Assembly: GCA_000181795.3 (NCBI GenBank)
Contig: CM012954.1
Coordinates: 13,498,165 to 13,562,164, forward strand
Source: Trichinella spiralis
Taxonomy: Eukaryota; Nematoda; Enoplea; Trichinellida; Trichinellidae
Direction of reading: 5' to 3'
DNA length: 64,000 nucleotides
Under the pieces are notes generated by a model that was given only the letters and a program-made list of their open reading frames with translations, was not told where the DNA came from and made no database searches. The first letter of the stretch is position 1. Every line of letters begins with the position of its first letter. Shown here piece by piece: positions 1 through 10,352 of this stretch. A program made the translations under genes and the position numbers.

Positions 1-1285
1 TGACAGATGACAGTTTGATGATGAGGTATGAAAAAAACGTGGAGCCGTAAAATTGTCCAATTGATCCTCGTGGTTTAATTCGTACTTTCATTTCAGCATT
101 CACAACATATTTTTATAAGTGAGGCACTAATGATTATCCATTTACACAGCGTAGTGGAGACAGAGCGTTCTACGTTAGCAAATACTTATATAATAATCGC
201 TTCCCCATTTGAATAGCACACAATGAATGCCCTGGGCAGTGTTCATCATCAAATTACCATAAAGTTATTTCAGTGACCTGGAAATGGACATGTTTGCCGA
301 GCGATAAGTAAACATACATAAAATTGTTTTCAAGAATTCAATAAAATTCATTTTACTGCAAGAGAAATTACATTCAATATGTTTTAAATAAAATATTTAA
401 AATGTTTATGGAATACCAAACAAACCAAATGTTCTTGTTACTTTTCAAATTTGGAGAAATCAAATTATCAGTAAATATATCTGTCATATTGAACATATTG
501 CAATTCAAGCTTCACTTAAAACTGCCAATGAAATGCAGTATATAAACATCTTTTCATAAACATGAAATTACACCAAAAAACCTTTGACAATTCTAAAAGC
601 TCATTTGTTTCTAATAATTTCTTTTGCAAACTTTTTCACTTCTCTACATTTGCATAATTATCATGAGTAAAACTGAATTTGAAATAAAAAGATACGCACA
701 AGCTGCATGCCACTTTGATATAACACATGTTTTAACTTGGTTCATATTGTACTATTATTAATATTTTGCTGCATCTTAGGTTATTAAGGTTTCTGATAGA
801 TTTCATTAAATCTTCGACTGCGAGGTTAACAGAACTGGGATTCACACAGTTAACTGGTAAGAACTGGTAACTAAGTTCAAAATCAAGCCGATCGAGTCTA
901 CAAAGTAGTGCTAAAATTAATCTATTAATATTGATGAATGTACAGTTCAACATGCAAACAAATGGTTTAGTAAGTGTTGTCATACGTATGTCACATCATC
1001 TGTATAGATGTATATGTACGTATATATGTTTATTCATTTATTTATACATATATGTATTGCAACTGCAATGTAATATTTAGAAATCAATTCTAGCAGTTAA
1101 ATATATTTTGCGAATAGAACAATGCAAATCATTCATTTCAGAGTAATTATTGTTTTGTTTTGTTTTAAATTTCAAAAGTGATTTTCCTAAATAATTGGTA
1201 CATTTTTAAATGTAATAAAATTGGTAACCAATTTATGAGCAGAAGCAAGAAAAAACAAACAAAATGTAAACACAATGAAGCAATT
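1..1285. other. AT-rich region without a recognised gene
   Basis: I see no open frame here with protein-like composition. The only longer frame (732-983, minus) begins at a non-ATG codon and has no recognisable similarity. The stretch around 1010-1060 is rich in short TATA/TGTATA runs. It lies 3' of the first receptor gene and may contain its 3' untranslated region. Confidence 0.5.
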
Positions 1286-2302
1286 TCACGTAGTTTGCGC
1301 TGGTTGATTTGTCCCATTGATTACAATCACCCTGTTAGTATGCGTACTGACGCTTTGGGTTTTTATGGTAATATGACGTCGTAAATAGACGTTTAGCATG
1401 AGCGTTCTGAATTCACTGGTCCGAAAACATAGCAATATGAAGTGAAATATTCCAGCAAAATAAGCAATCAAAGCGTAGCGCGTCATTAGCATCGATTCGA
1501 CGACATCTTTCAACTGCAATGCAAAACTGACTACAATACTACCAACAATGATAGTCACTGTATAAGAAGAAATGCTCATGAACAGTGTGATCAACAATTT
1601 CAGGTTCATCTCCTTTCTAGTCTGTGAAACGTTCACCCCTTGATGCTTGAGCAGTCGAATTTTTCGGCGAACAAATATCATGAGGAAAATGTAAACAAAT
1701 ACTGTAGTAATCAGCAAAATATTTACATGAATCTGCTCTATCACCAAGTAGGTGTGGTTTGTTCTACTTACATACGCGCAAAATAACTGCTGCTGCACTG
1801 TCGTGAACGCATAGCCGAGTACTTCAAGCATTGCTGTGTGAATTAAAATTAAAATTACAATAATGTTCAACAATTTTGGTTTGTAAACTTGCATGTAAAA
1901 TTTTGGAACCATAATTGCCATACAGCAGTCAACAGCTGTAAACAGACTGACATCAGTCAATAAATGCAGAGCAAAATCAAAAACAACATTTTCCAAAAAA
2001 CAATCTCTTTGACTGATAAACGGCACTTCAGATACGTGACGTCGATAAAGCACACAGGATCCATAGATTAAAATTCCCAATCCATAAAGAATATAATTGA
2101 AACACAACAAGCGAACAAGAACAAATTTTTTCTGCTTCCGTATAGTTTTTTGCAAAGTCATTGCAAAAAATGCACAGCTATTCAACAGTAGCGTCACCAC
2201 ACCAACGCCAACTGCTAGCTGTGGCACGGACGCGACTTCTTCATAAATTTTGTTTCGCAGCTCTTCAGCTAGATAAACTGATGATGCATTAGTATTTTGC
2301 AT
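1286..2302 (-). CDS. Seven-transmembrane G-protein-coupled receptor, nematode-type, copy 1
   Basis: This is a single-exon frame of 338 residues starting at the first true ATG (2302). It has about seven hydrophobic segments with short loops. The first follows the acidic N-terminus (around AVGVGVVTLLLNSCAFFAM) and the last is around YALIAYFAGIFHFILLCF. The N-terminus carries an N-glycosylation site (NTNASS). At the end of the third segment, where rhodopsin-like receptors have D/ERY, this protein reads DCCMAIMVPKFY, so the usual Arg is Cys. The paralogue at 5623-6654 keeps DRC there. The two align over nearly their full length, including MTLFMSI-type segment 6 and RKEMN just before it. I infer a chemosensory or orphan peptide-type receptor of the plasma membrane. 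The ligand is unknown. Confidence is good for 7TM topology and low for subfamily. Confidence 0.8.
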   Translation of the reverse strand: MQNTNASSVYLAEELRNKIYEEVASVPQLAVGVGVVTLLLNSCAFFAMTLQKTIRKQKKFVLVRLLCFNYILYGLGILIYGSCVLYRRHVSEVPFISQRDCFLENVVFDFALHLLTDVSLFTAVDCCMAIMVPKFYMQVYKPKLLNIIVILILIHTAMLEVLGYAFTTVQQQLFCAYVSRTNHTYLVIEQIHVNILLITTVFVYIFLMIFVRRKIRLLKHQGVNVSQTRKEMNLKLLITLFMSISSYTVTIIVGSIVVSFALQLKDVVESMLMTRYALIAYFAGIFHFILLCFRTSEFRTLMLNVYLRRHITIKTQSVSTHTNRVIVINGTNQPAQTT

Positions 2303-5300
2303 TTTCACATCTAAACAAATAAATTTCAATTTTCTAACATCCCTCGTGTTCTGAAATTTTTTCCCAAAATGCCTTTTTACAAGAATGACATATTTCCCTT
2401 TTGTTTAATGAAGTGCGCGATGCTGATGAAATATTTTAAAAATTTAAATATTATTAACAAGCTACAATTTCGATCAAAATTCATTCATTGTAAAACATAA
2501 AATTATATATTAACCAATAGAATGAAATGGTTCTTTTCATAATAATTGGAATAGTCTTGTTGAAAATGTTTTTCTAAAAAGCACAGGTACTCCAATTTGT
2601 TAATTTTAATTTTAAGAATATTATGCTAAAAATTAAAATTTTTACCAATTAATTTAACAGTATTCCGGCAGATGCACAGCTTCCTCAAGTTAACATAAAA
2701 TACAGAATATGTAGAACGCTTTTTTTCAATTCAAAATCCCATTCAATGCTTTCATTTGCTTTTAAAGAGACATTTGCTAATTTTCATTTGGCCGTAAAAA
2801 TTATTTGCTAGCATTTATTAACTAGATTAAGTCAATGGACGAATTTGGTTATAGCAAACAATGCAGAAGAGCCGATAAAATGACAGGCTGTATTTGCATT
2901 TAATAGCGCGCAAAATTCAAATTTCACATGTTTGCTATGACCAACTGAGCAGAACAGGCTAAAGAATGTCAAAAAACGCTTCATCATGTGTTTGTAGTTT
3001 GTTTCCACAGTCTCCCAGCAACAATTTATCATTCAACGAAAAATAATTAAGTTCAGAAAAAGCATCAGTGTAATATGCCATCATTTTATTGATTATTAAG
3101 ATTAATATTACTATTAACGAAATGAATTTAGAAAAATGAAAAATTCAAGAAATTATTTTGAAATATATGCATTGTTTTCAACAAGCTTTGAAATCAGTCA
3201 CTGAATATTCTTAATCTGTCGAAATGTTTCTCTCTTTAAATGAATTCAAATAAGCAATTATCAAATGAAATGCCAATTTCAATATTAATATATTCAAAAC
3301 TTTGTAAGCATGATCCCAGATACGATAAACAATGTAGTAAGAGTCGTAGGCTAGCAAAAGCAATTTCATATTTCAAAAGTGCAAACAATTTAAAAGCTAA
3401 TAATATTATGCAAAAATAACAAGAAAAAAACAAAAACAATTTAAATACTGACCACGTTTAAATAATAAGAATATGAGTAAACAAGTCGCCAAGTGAAAGA
3501 AGTAATATTAAAGAATATCAAAACAGCTCATTGTAATACAATGGTAGTACTATGAAAATTATATGCTTATTTCAAAAATTAAGCAGTTTACAATTGGTGT
3601 CATAATTATTCCTATAGAATAATCTGTTAAAGAAAAATTTAAAGATGAAAGTTTATGTAGATGCGCAAAAGAAGGGTACTTCAACTGCAAACAAACATGA
3701 AATGCCAAACTCACTACATGACGATGTAATTCAATTTCGTTATAATCTGATGAAATGAAATTACCAATGTAATGTAAGAATAGTGGTTCGAAAGGTGATG
3801 CACATTTATATAAAATTTAAAGACAATTAAGCAAAGAACAAAGCTTATTATTAAAATTCTTCATGAAATATAATTTATCAAGCAACAGCAAATTTGCATG
3901 TATTTGAACATTACTATCAAAATTTGCATAGAAACAAGCAATTGAAATAAATCCGCTACACATTCTCGATTATTATTTATAAAAGTAATTTAATTTGCAA
4001 GATCTAATAAACAAATATATAAATAATTTGACAAAAAATAAATGAAGCAAAATTATAATTACTTTGAAGGCACTGCGAATGAAATTCAAATCTCAAATTT
4101 TGTCGCATGTAATGATGCATGCAAAGCGGAGTTTTAATTAATTAAAAACGCGTATATTCATTTCTACATAAAATTTATTTTTAACTTAATATGATCAACT
4201 TCACAACATAATGTAATTAATTTTTTAATGCTGATTATCGCTGAGTAGTTTTACAAATTAAGAAAATGAAACTTACCATTCATAAAACGATTCGTGCAAA
4301 TAAGTACATTCAAAGTAGTAGAGATGGTTGTTCGTTGCGATTGCGATGCTTTTATCGTACAAAAAATAATTGTAATGTGCACTGTATACAGAAGTATTAG
4401 TCAATTATACGGTATGATAGAAAACATTTGAAAGAAATTTCTATTTTCCTGAATAAATAACGGGCATATACTTTCACCGACAGCATTCACATTTATGAAG
4501 ATCATGATAAAAATTTTCATTATACATTTCAATTAACGCTCTCTGACCGACAAACTTCAAATGTATCAATTACACTGTCAGCATCATCATATCAATGAAT
4601 CCATCAATCAATCAATAGGCATGAGCAAAATTTGAATAAAGGAGCAGCAATAATAAAACTGCTCGAACATTTAAATTAGTTTTGTTATATGCTCTTCATG
4701 GTGACTTCATTCGTTATTATTAATTGTTGGTAAGGGTTTCAAACAAAGATTCTGCACAAACAGAAAGACACTTCTTGTACTAGCTTTCTCATTTCATCCA
4801 ACATTTAATGCGAACAAATAATAAAATAATAAAAAAAAGCTGAATGGAAAAAATTGCAACTGCTTAGCTTTCTCTGAACTGAAGTAAAGTAACCAATTTT
4901 AAAAATTCACTTATTCATTCAGATTTATTTTCAAAATCATCAAGTAATTTTCATTATTTCAATTTTTAAAGCACATTCCAGAAGAATATGCAAATTTTAA
5001 TTATCACAGATTCGTTCCAAAATAAATATTTCACGCACACTGCGATCAGATAAATATGAAAAGGTGCAACCTGCGCAAATTGAAAAGCGTGCGTGCAATA
5101 TAGTTAGATCATTTATGATCACTGAATTCCATAATAAATTATAAGTGACTGATTAATTACATCGCACCGAATGAAAGAAATTTGTTGTCAATAATAATAG
5201 AATCAATGAAAAAAGAAAACAATAAAGCTGAACATGCAGATTTGTTCGTGAATAAGTGGGCAGAAATATCATTGAATAAAATACCAAATGAAGCGGGCAA

Positions 5301-5622
5301 TGCAATTCAGAGACATCTATTTATCTATTAATGGAGCATTTTATTGACGCTCTCTGGCCAATGAATACAAACAAACTGTTGTTCACTGGAATTAATATTC
5401 CAGTCAACGGATATGGAAATTGCAAATGGAAAATTGCATTCAGAACACTATTTTCCCTGGTCTTTGCTCGGCAAAGCAGCAAAGCAATTTGCGCACAAGC
5501 GAAAATGTGATTTCCCCATCTATCCACAACACAATACAACAGCCGCAACCTGATGTGGACAACTTAATAAATCTAAAATTGTAAGGCATTTTGAAGCAAA
5601 TGCACATGAATGAATATAATTT
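2303..5622. other. Long intergenic region between the two receptor genes
   Basis: About 3.3 kb of AT-rich DNA. The small frames at 2832-3032, 3236-3439 and 5321-5548 (all minus) lack conserved motifs and codon character, and I do not support them as genes. The 5' part should contain the promoter of receptor copy 1, and the part next to 5622 the 3' end of copy 2. I recognise no RNA gene or transposon. Confidence 0.5.
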
Positions 5623-6654
5623 TTATTGTTGTCTCAATTCAACCGTTTCAGCTACAGATCTGACCGGCTTCTGGGCTTGAACAGACAAAGCAACACCAAC
5701 TCTCGATATCTTGGAAATTGTAAATCGTAAATATGTTCGTCGAAGCAATGTACGAAATTCGTCCATGCTGATCACGATCAACAGAAAATGCAATATACCA
5801 CAAAAGTAGGCGATCAACGAGTACCGACTTAGCAGCATGGAGTCAATGAAATTCGGCTCTTCCAAAGATAAACTGATAACAATACTGCCGACAATAATTG
5901 TCGCCGAATATGTAGCAATGCTCATGAACAACGTCATCAACAATCGAACATTCATCTCCTTCCTAGCTTTGGATATGTTCATACCATTACGTTTCAGTAG
6001 TCGTACTTTTCGATTTATGAGAATTATGAGAAATATATAAAGTAAAACTGTTAAGCAAAGCAATATATTCGTTTGTATCCTTACTTTGGAAGAGTAATAA
6101 CGAGACGTTCTCGTGCTGAAGGCGCAGAATAATTGCAAATCGTTGGACGTGTAGAAATAGCCAACAATATTTAAAACACCTGTATGAATAACAATCAGTA
6201 CGGTTATCACGTTGATCAATTTCGGCTTGAATACGTGAATGTAAAATTTAGGAACAGCGACGGCCAAACAACGGTCCACTGCGGTGAACAAATTCACGTC
6301 GGTTACTAAATGCAAAGAAAAATCCAAAAGCATATTTATAAGAAAGCACCTCTTCTGCGTGATGAAGGGCATTTTCTCAACACTGCGTACGTGTATCAGA
6401 CAAAAACCGTACGTTATCAATCCAAGACCAAACACACTGTAACTCAGATTCATCAAACGAATAAGCAAATATTTTTTCTCCTTTCGAACAGTCTTCTCCA
6501 AACTCATTGCCACATATCCACCCATATTTAGCAACAGCGTTACAAAACCAATTCCAATTGCAAAATATGGTATTGAATTCACCTGATTTGCAATCATGTT
6601 TTTCAATGCTAGAGCCTCTTCCAACATGGAGACATTTACAACAAACATATCCAT
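5623..6654 (-). CDS. Seven-transmembrane G-protein-coupled receptor, nematode-type, copy 2
   Basis: Single-exon frame of 343 residues beginning MDMFVVNVSM, stop at 5623. It is a clear paralogue of the gene at 1286-2302: the same length class, the same absence of introns and long stretches of shared pattern. Shared features include a KPKL motif after segment 3, RKEMNVRLLMTLFMSI at segment 6 and RYSLIAYFCGILHFLL at segment 7. The segment-3 motif is DRCLAVAVPKFY, closer to the family DRY than copy 1. The C-terminal tail is basic and Ser/Val-rich. The same-strand arrangement with 3.3 kb between copies fits a local tandem duplication, old enough that the proteins have diverged widely. It is probably a sensory or neuropeptide-type receptor. 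I cannot name a ligand. Confidence 0.82.
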   Translation of the reverse strand: MDMFVVNVSMLEEALALKNMIANQVNSIPYFAIGIGFVTLLLNMGGYVAMSLEKTVRKEKKYLLIRLMNLSYSVFGLGLITYGFCLIHVRSVEKMPFITQKRCFLINMLLDFSLHLVTDVNLFTAVDRCLAVAVPKFYIHVFKPKLINVITVLIVIHTGVLNIVGYFYTSNDLQLFCAFSTRTSRYYSSKVRIQTNILLCLTVLLYIFLIILINRKVRLLKRNGMNISKARKEMNVRLLMTLFMSIATYSATIIVGSIVISLSLEEPNFIDSMLLSRYSLIAYFCGILHFLLIVISMDEFRTLLRRTYLRFTISKISRVGVALSVQAQKPVRSVAETVELRQQ

Positions 6655-7410
6655 AAAACTAACCGTTAATACAATTCTTAATAATGCTGGTGTAATTTCA
6701 AAAAATTAATCTAAAAAATGTAGGCTTTCTTCAGTCAAATCAAATTAATTGATATTAATACACACGCACTTGTAAAAATATAATTCAAAAAAGAAACATT
6801 AAACGAAGAATATTTTTAAAAGAATATCAGAATAATCAGAAAAAAATTACGTAAAAGCAATGAAGTTAAAAACAAAAAAAACAATAAATATAATAGGAAA
6901 ATAAAATTATATAATTGAAAAAGTGACAAAAGCACATGCTCAAAAGTCGCAGCCATTCATTAGTAAATGTGCAAGCAGAGAGGGTGGAAGTGACAAAATT
7001 CCGTCTCTACGAGAACGAACGCCTTCAAAATTGCCAATTATCTTCACGTACAAAATCTAAGCTGATGCACTTATGGACTTAAACAGCTACACTTGAAGCT
7101 TGTTTAAAAATTCATTGCTAACAAACTTCCAATGAAATAAGCAGTGATTAATTGCATTTCAATGACGCAATCAAAATACAAAGCTTCAAACCCAAACAGA
7201 GCAAACTACTGGCAGCAAATAATAGAACCCACTAATCAGATAACAATTGGAAAAATGTTGCCTTTTCAATTTCATTAAAAAAGTAATACCTGATGGAGAA
7301 TTAAATAATTCAAGTAAATTGCCACTTGGAAGAACACTACTTCTTCCAGGAAATAATTTTCATTTATTTCAGTTATCATTTCAAATTATTATTATTATGA
7401 AAAATTCCAT
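6655..7410. other. Intergenic, presumed promoter of receptor copy 2
   Basis: AT-rich spacer between the start of receptor copy 2 and the 3' end of the TRMU gene, both on the minus strand. I see no open frame of note. A slightly GC-richer patch near 6960-7030 is the only compositional feature. Confidence 0.45.
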
Positions 7411-9495
7411 CTAGAAAAAATGTTGCCTCTCTTCTGTTTTCAACAATAAATCTCCACACAATTCTGGCCAGAATGGTTTTGTACTAGCAATTTCGGCCCC
7501 ACCCAAACATTCGTCTTGATCGTTGTAAAAAATCGCATACTGTCCGGCGGATATCGCTCTCACTGGATGTTTCAATTCTACTTGCAAACCTAATTCTGAT
7601 GGTAATTTTTTAACAATGCACGACGTCGATCGCAATACGTGTTGATATTTGAATTCACATTTCAATTTTCGGCTCTCTTTCAAAACTTGAGGCTCTTGTT
7701 CTTCAATCCAATACGGTTGCAACGTTTGCACCGAACTTGCATAAAGTGACGGATGAAAATTGTAACAACACTAGAAAAAAGCAGGCAAAATTGTTGTAAT
7801 CAGCATCTGCATTCGCTTACAAACTTGGAAAGATACACTGATTATCGTAAACCCACTCACAACGTAGATTGTCGAATCAACCGGATCTATCTTCGACACA
7901 AAATATGGACATTTGCCGCCGGGAATTTTGACACGTTGACCACGTGTGAATAAATGAATACCTGAAATTTATTTTATTTGTATAACTTAACTGAATAAAT
8001 TACATTGAAGCAAAAAACGTGCCTGAAAATCACTATTTAAATTAAAATGTCAATAAATCTGTCAAGTGAAAAAAAATAGAGCTGCTTCATCAATAATAAA
8101 TAACAGACCACACGAGCAACAAACAATAAATAAACACAAGTTTGTATAATAAAAATTCTGACAACAGACAATACGATTACAAGTGGTCTTTACATTTAAT
8201 ACAAATGATCTAGTAATGTATTAATGTGTTCGCATTATTAGAGGATTTCAAAGAAAATATATTATAAAGCTTTAGCAAGGTGAAATTAATGAAATTTTTA
8301 ATTTATTTTTGCAAAAATACAACATTCTCACCTTCATGCTCTCCCACTTTCTTCTGCGAATCAACATCCACAAAAAATCCCTTTTTCGGCATGACATACT
8401 TGAATAAAAATTTGGTCAAAATAAAAATCACTTGGTGAACAGTGAAAATAAACATTGCATTACATCACTAATAAAATGTTTGAAGTTCCTCTTTCCAATC
8501 ATGCATATGCCATAGCTTTCTTTTTTAGCATTTAGCCATCCCATGCCAATTCGCTCCGCCATCATGCGTACATCCTTCTTTAACCAATTTGCCAGTGGAA
8601 ACATTGTCCGACGAAGGGATGCTTGAGGAATCTGACATAAAAAATATGTCTGATCTTTCAGCTTATCGGTCGGTCGAAAAAGCTTAGCATCTCAAAATTA
8701 CAAAACGAACATCATTTTAAAGATTAGTTTAAGAGGAGAAAACAAATTTTCATAACTTCACACAAACAAACACATAACACAAACAAAAAATAAAATTTTC
8801 GTGAATAAAATCATTTTGCAATTAAAAAATTTTTCAATGAACACCACTATAAATCTTCTCATTTCTGTGCAATCTTATTAACATGTACAGTGTCATTCAT
8901 TGCTCCAATCTGTTTTTTTCAAAGTCAAGTGATAAAAAATTTAGATATTAAAAACAAAAGGTAGAAGATATTATTAAAATATATACAGAAAAATAATAAA
9001 ATTTCACATACTCTTCTCAGGTGAAAAGTTTTCTAAAAATCGTCCAAAGCTAGAACGTGCGTAATGCCCAGTTGCCACTGCGTCGACTTTCAGTGTATGC
9101 ATACAGTATGAAAAAAACAGATCGAATTTAATTAAACGATTGCATAAAATATCAGGATTCGGAGTCTTTCCTATAACGTAACCGTCAAGCAGGTTGCTGA
9201 AAAAGAAACTGTAAAAAAATTTAACAATTACAACCAATTACAATAGGAATTACGTGAAAACGTCGTCCCAGTACTCGTTGATAAAATGAACTTCGTGAAA
9301 CGGAATCTTCAAATGTCGGCAAACCTTTTGGGCATCAAGGAGATCTTTATCGGAACAGCAATAACCAAATTCATCAATTAAATCCCAGTTTTTCATAAAA
9401 ACACCAATCACATCAAAACCTCTCGCTTTCAAAAGATGAGCTGTCACAGCACTGTCTATACCACCGGAGATCGCGCAAGCCACACTTTTGAACAT
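7411..9495 (-). CDS. TRMU: Mitochondrial tRNA 2-thiouridylase (TRMU/MTU1/MnmA family)
   Basis: The enzyme makes 2-thiouridine at the wobble base U34 of Lys, Glu and Gln tRNAs; animal TRMU acts in mitochondria. I model six exons: 9495-9254, 9196-9012, 8690-8464, 8398-8332, 7961-7861 and 7770-7411, giving 393 residues. All junctions are GT/AG and in phase. The N-terminal ATP-pyrophosphatase loop SGGIDS is at residues 10-15. The two cysteines used by the family for persulfide and disulfide chemistry are in NPDILCN (Cys99) and GICMIG (Cys205). [10 protein letters not shown] and the C-terminal GQYAIFYN and CLGGAEI blocks also match the family. A second possible acceptor lies 12 nt upstream of exon 2, but only 9196 keeps frame with the family pattern. 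No clear targeting peptide precedes [12 protein letters not shown], so a further upstream exon or start is possible. It follows NDUFAF4 on the same strand by 155 nt. Confidence 0.93.
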
Positions 9496-9650
9496 GCTGA
9501 AATGTTTGAATCATACTGCTTACATTAAAATAACACAAAAAGTAAAAAAACAAAACAAAAATAACATCGTATTCGGCAGATGAAAAACAAATAAGCAATT
9601 TTTCAAAATCGTTTAATAATAAAGTACAGTACAACTTTGAAAATTGTGAA

Positions 9651-10352
9651 TCAATAAACTTTTCTGTCCAAGCGCTGCTTTTTTGAATTTCCATCAGGAT
9701 ATTGATCAACGATGGCCCGATTCTTTTCAACTTGAGCTCGTATGTCGAAAAGTTTCATTTCGAATTCGTCAACCGTCTCCACCTTTTCTCCAAATGAATC
9801 CAATTCATCCAATTTCAAAGGTGGCAAATAAATCTCCTGAGTTCCTTCGTGAAACGCTCCAAAATATTTCATCGTCTGCTTCAAATCGAATTCCCGTAAA
9901 CCATACTGTTCAGCTAACAGTTGAACATTGGCCCCGGAATTTTGAACTTCGTTCATCAGTTCCAAAAGTTTACTCAACTGAATTTTACCTGGTGGAACTT
10001 TCTCACGTGGAGGTTCGACAATTCCAAATTTCAGCTGCTTCTCTGCAGATATTGCCTTTCTGGGCAACATTCTACTGCTGTTCGACTGTGAAGATTCGAC
10101 AAACGAAACAGAGCGAGTGACGGACAATTTTTTCAAATTTTCATGCAATTCAGCATTTTTCGAATGGATCATTCTTTCCATTTCTGGATAGTTCTCATTC
10201 AGCTGCTGGATACGCTTCTCTTCCGAAGGATACCGCGGAGCGGCTACTGGTGGACAATCGCCGTTTTTCATTTTATTAATCAGCAACTCCGCCCGCCTAT
10301 CGACTCCAATATTTAACGCGCTGCGATAAGCCGATGATAACACTTTTCCCAT
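9651..10352 (-). CDS. NDUFAF4: Mitochondrial complex I assembly factor NDUFAF4-like
   Basis: Single exon, 233 residues, ATG at 10352. In animals NDUFAF4 (HRPAP20) helps assemble the Q-module of NADH dehydrogenase in mitochondria. Supporting motifs are an N-terminal Met-Gly suited to N-myristoylation, as in the vertebrate protein, then NIGVDRRAE and the signature VAAPRYPS (family VAPRHPS) near residue 40, then YPEM. In the C-terminal half, PPGKIQLSKLLELMNE and QYGLREFDLKQTMKYFGAF match the family's conserved second domain. It is longer than the roughly 175-residue vertebrate protein, with an extra Ser-rich linker and a charged C-terminal tail. The next gene downstream on the same strand, TRMU, is also mitochondrial. 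Assignment rests on recalled family motifs. Confidence 0.85.
   Translation of the reverse strand: MGKVLSSAYRSALNIGVDRRAELLINKMKNGDCPPVAAPRYPSEEKRIQQLNENYPEMERMIHSKNAELHENLKKLSVTRSVSFVESSQSNSSRMLPRKAISAEKQLKFGIVEPPREKVPPGKIQLSKLLELMNEVQNSGANVQLLAEQYGLREFDLKQTMKYFGAFHEGTQEIYLPPLKLDELDSFGEKVETVDEFEMKLFDIRAQVEKNRAIVDQYPDGNSKKQRLDRKVY

Noticed and set aside
2540-2665. Possible inverted repeat of TTAATTTTAATT type as a transposon end
   Set aside because: The match is only A/T-rich low complexity. No transposase frame or target duplication is visible.
9683-10120. 145-codon plus-strand frame opposite NDUFAF4
   Set aside because: It overlaps the NDUFAF4-like gene on the other strand, and its protein has no family pattern.
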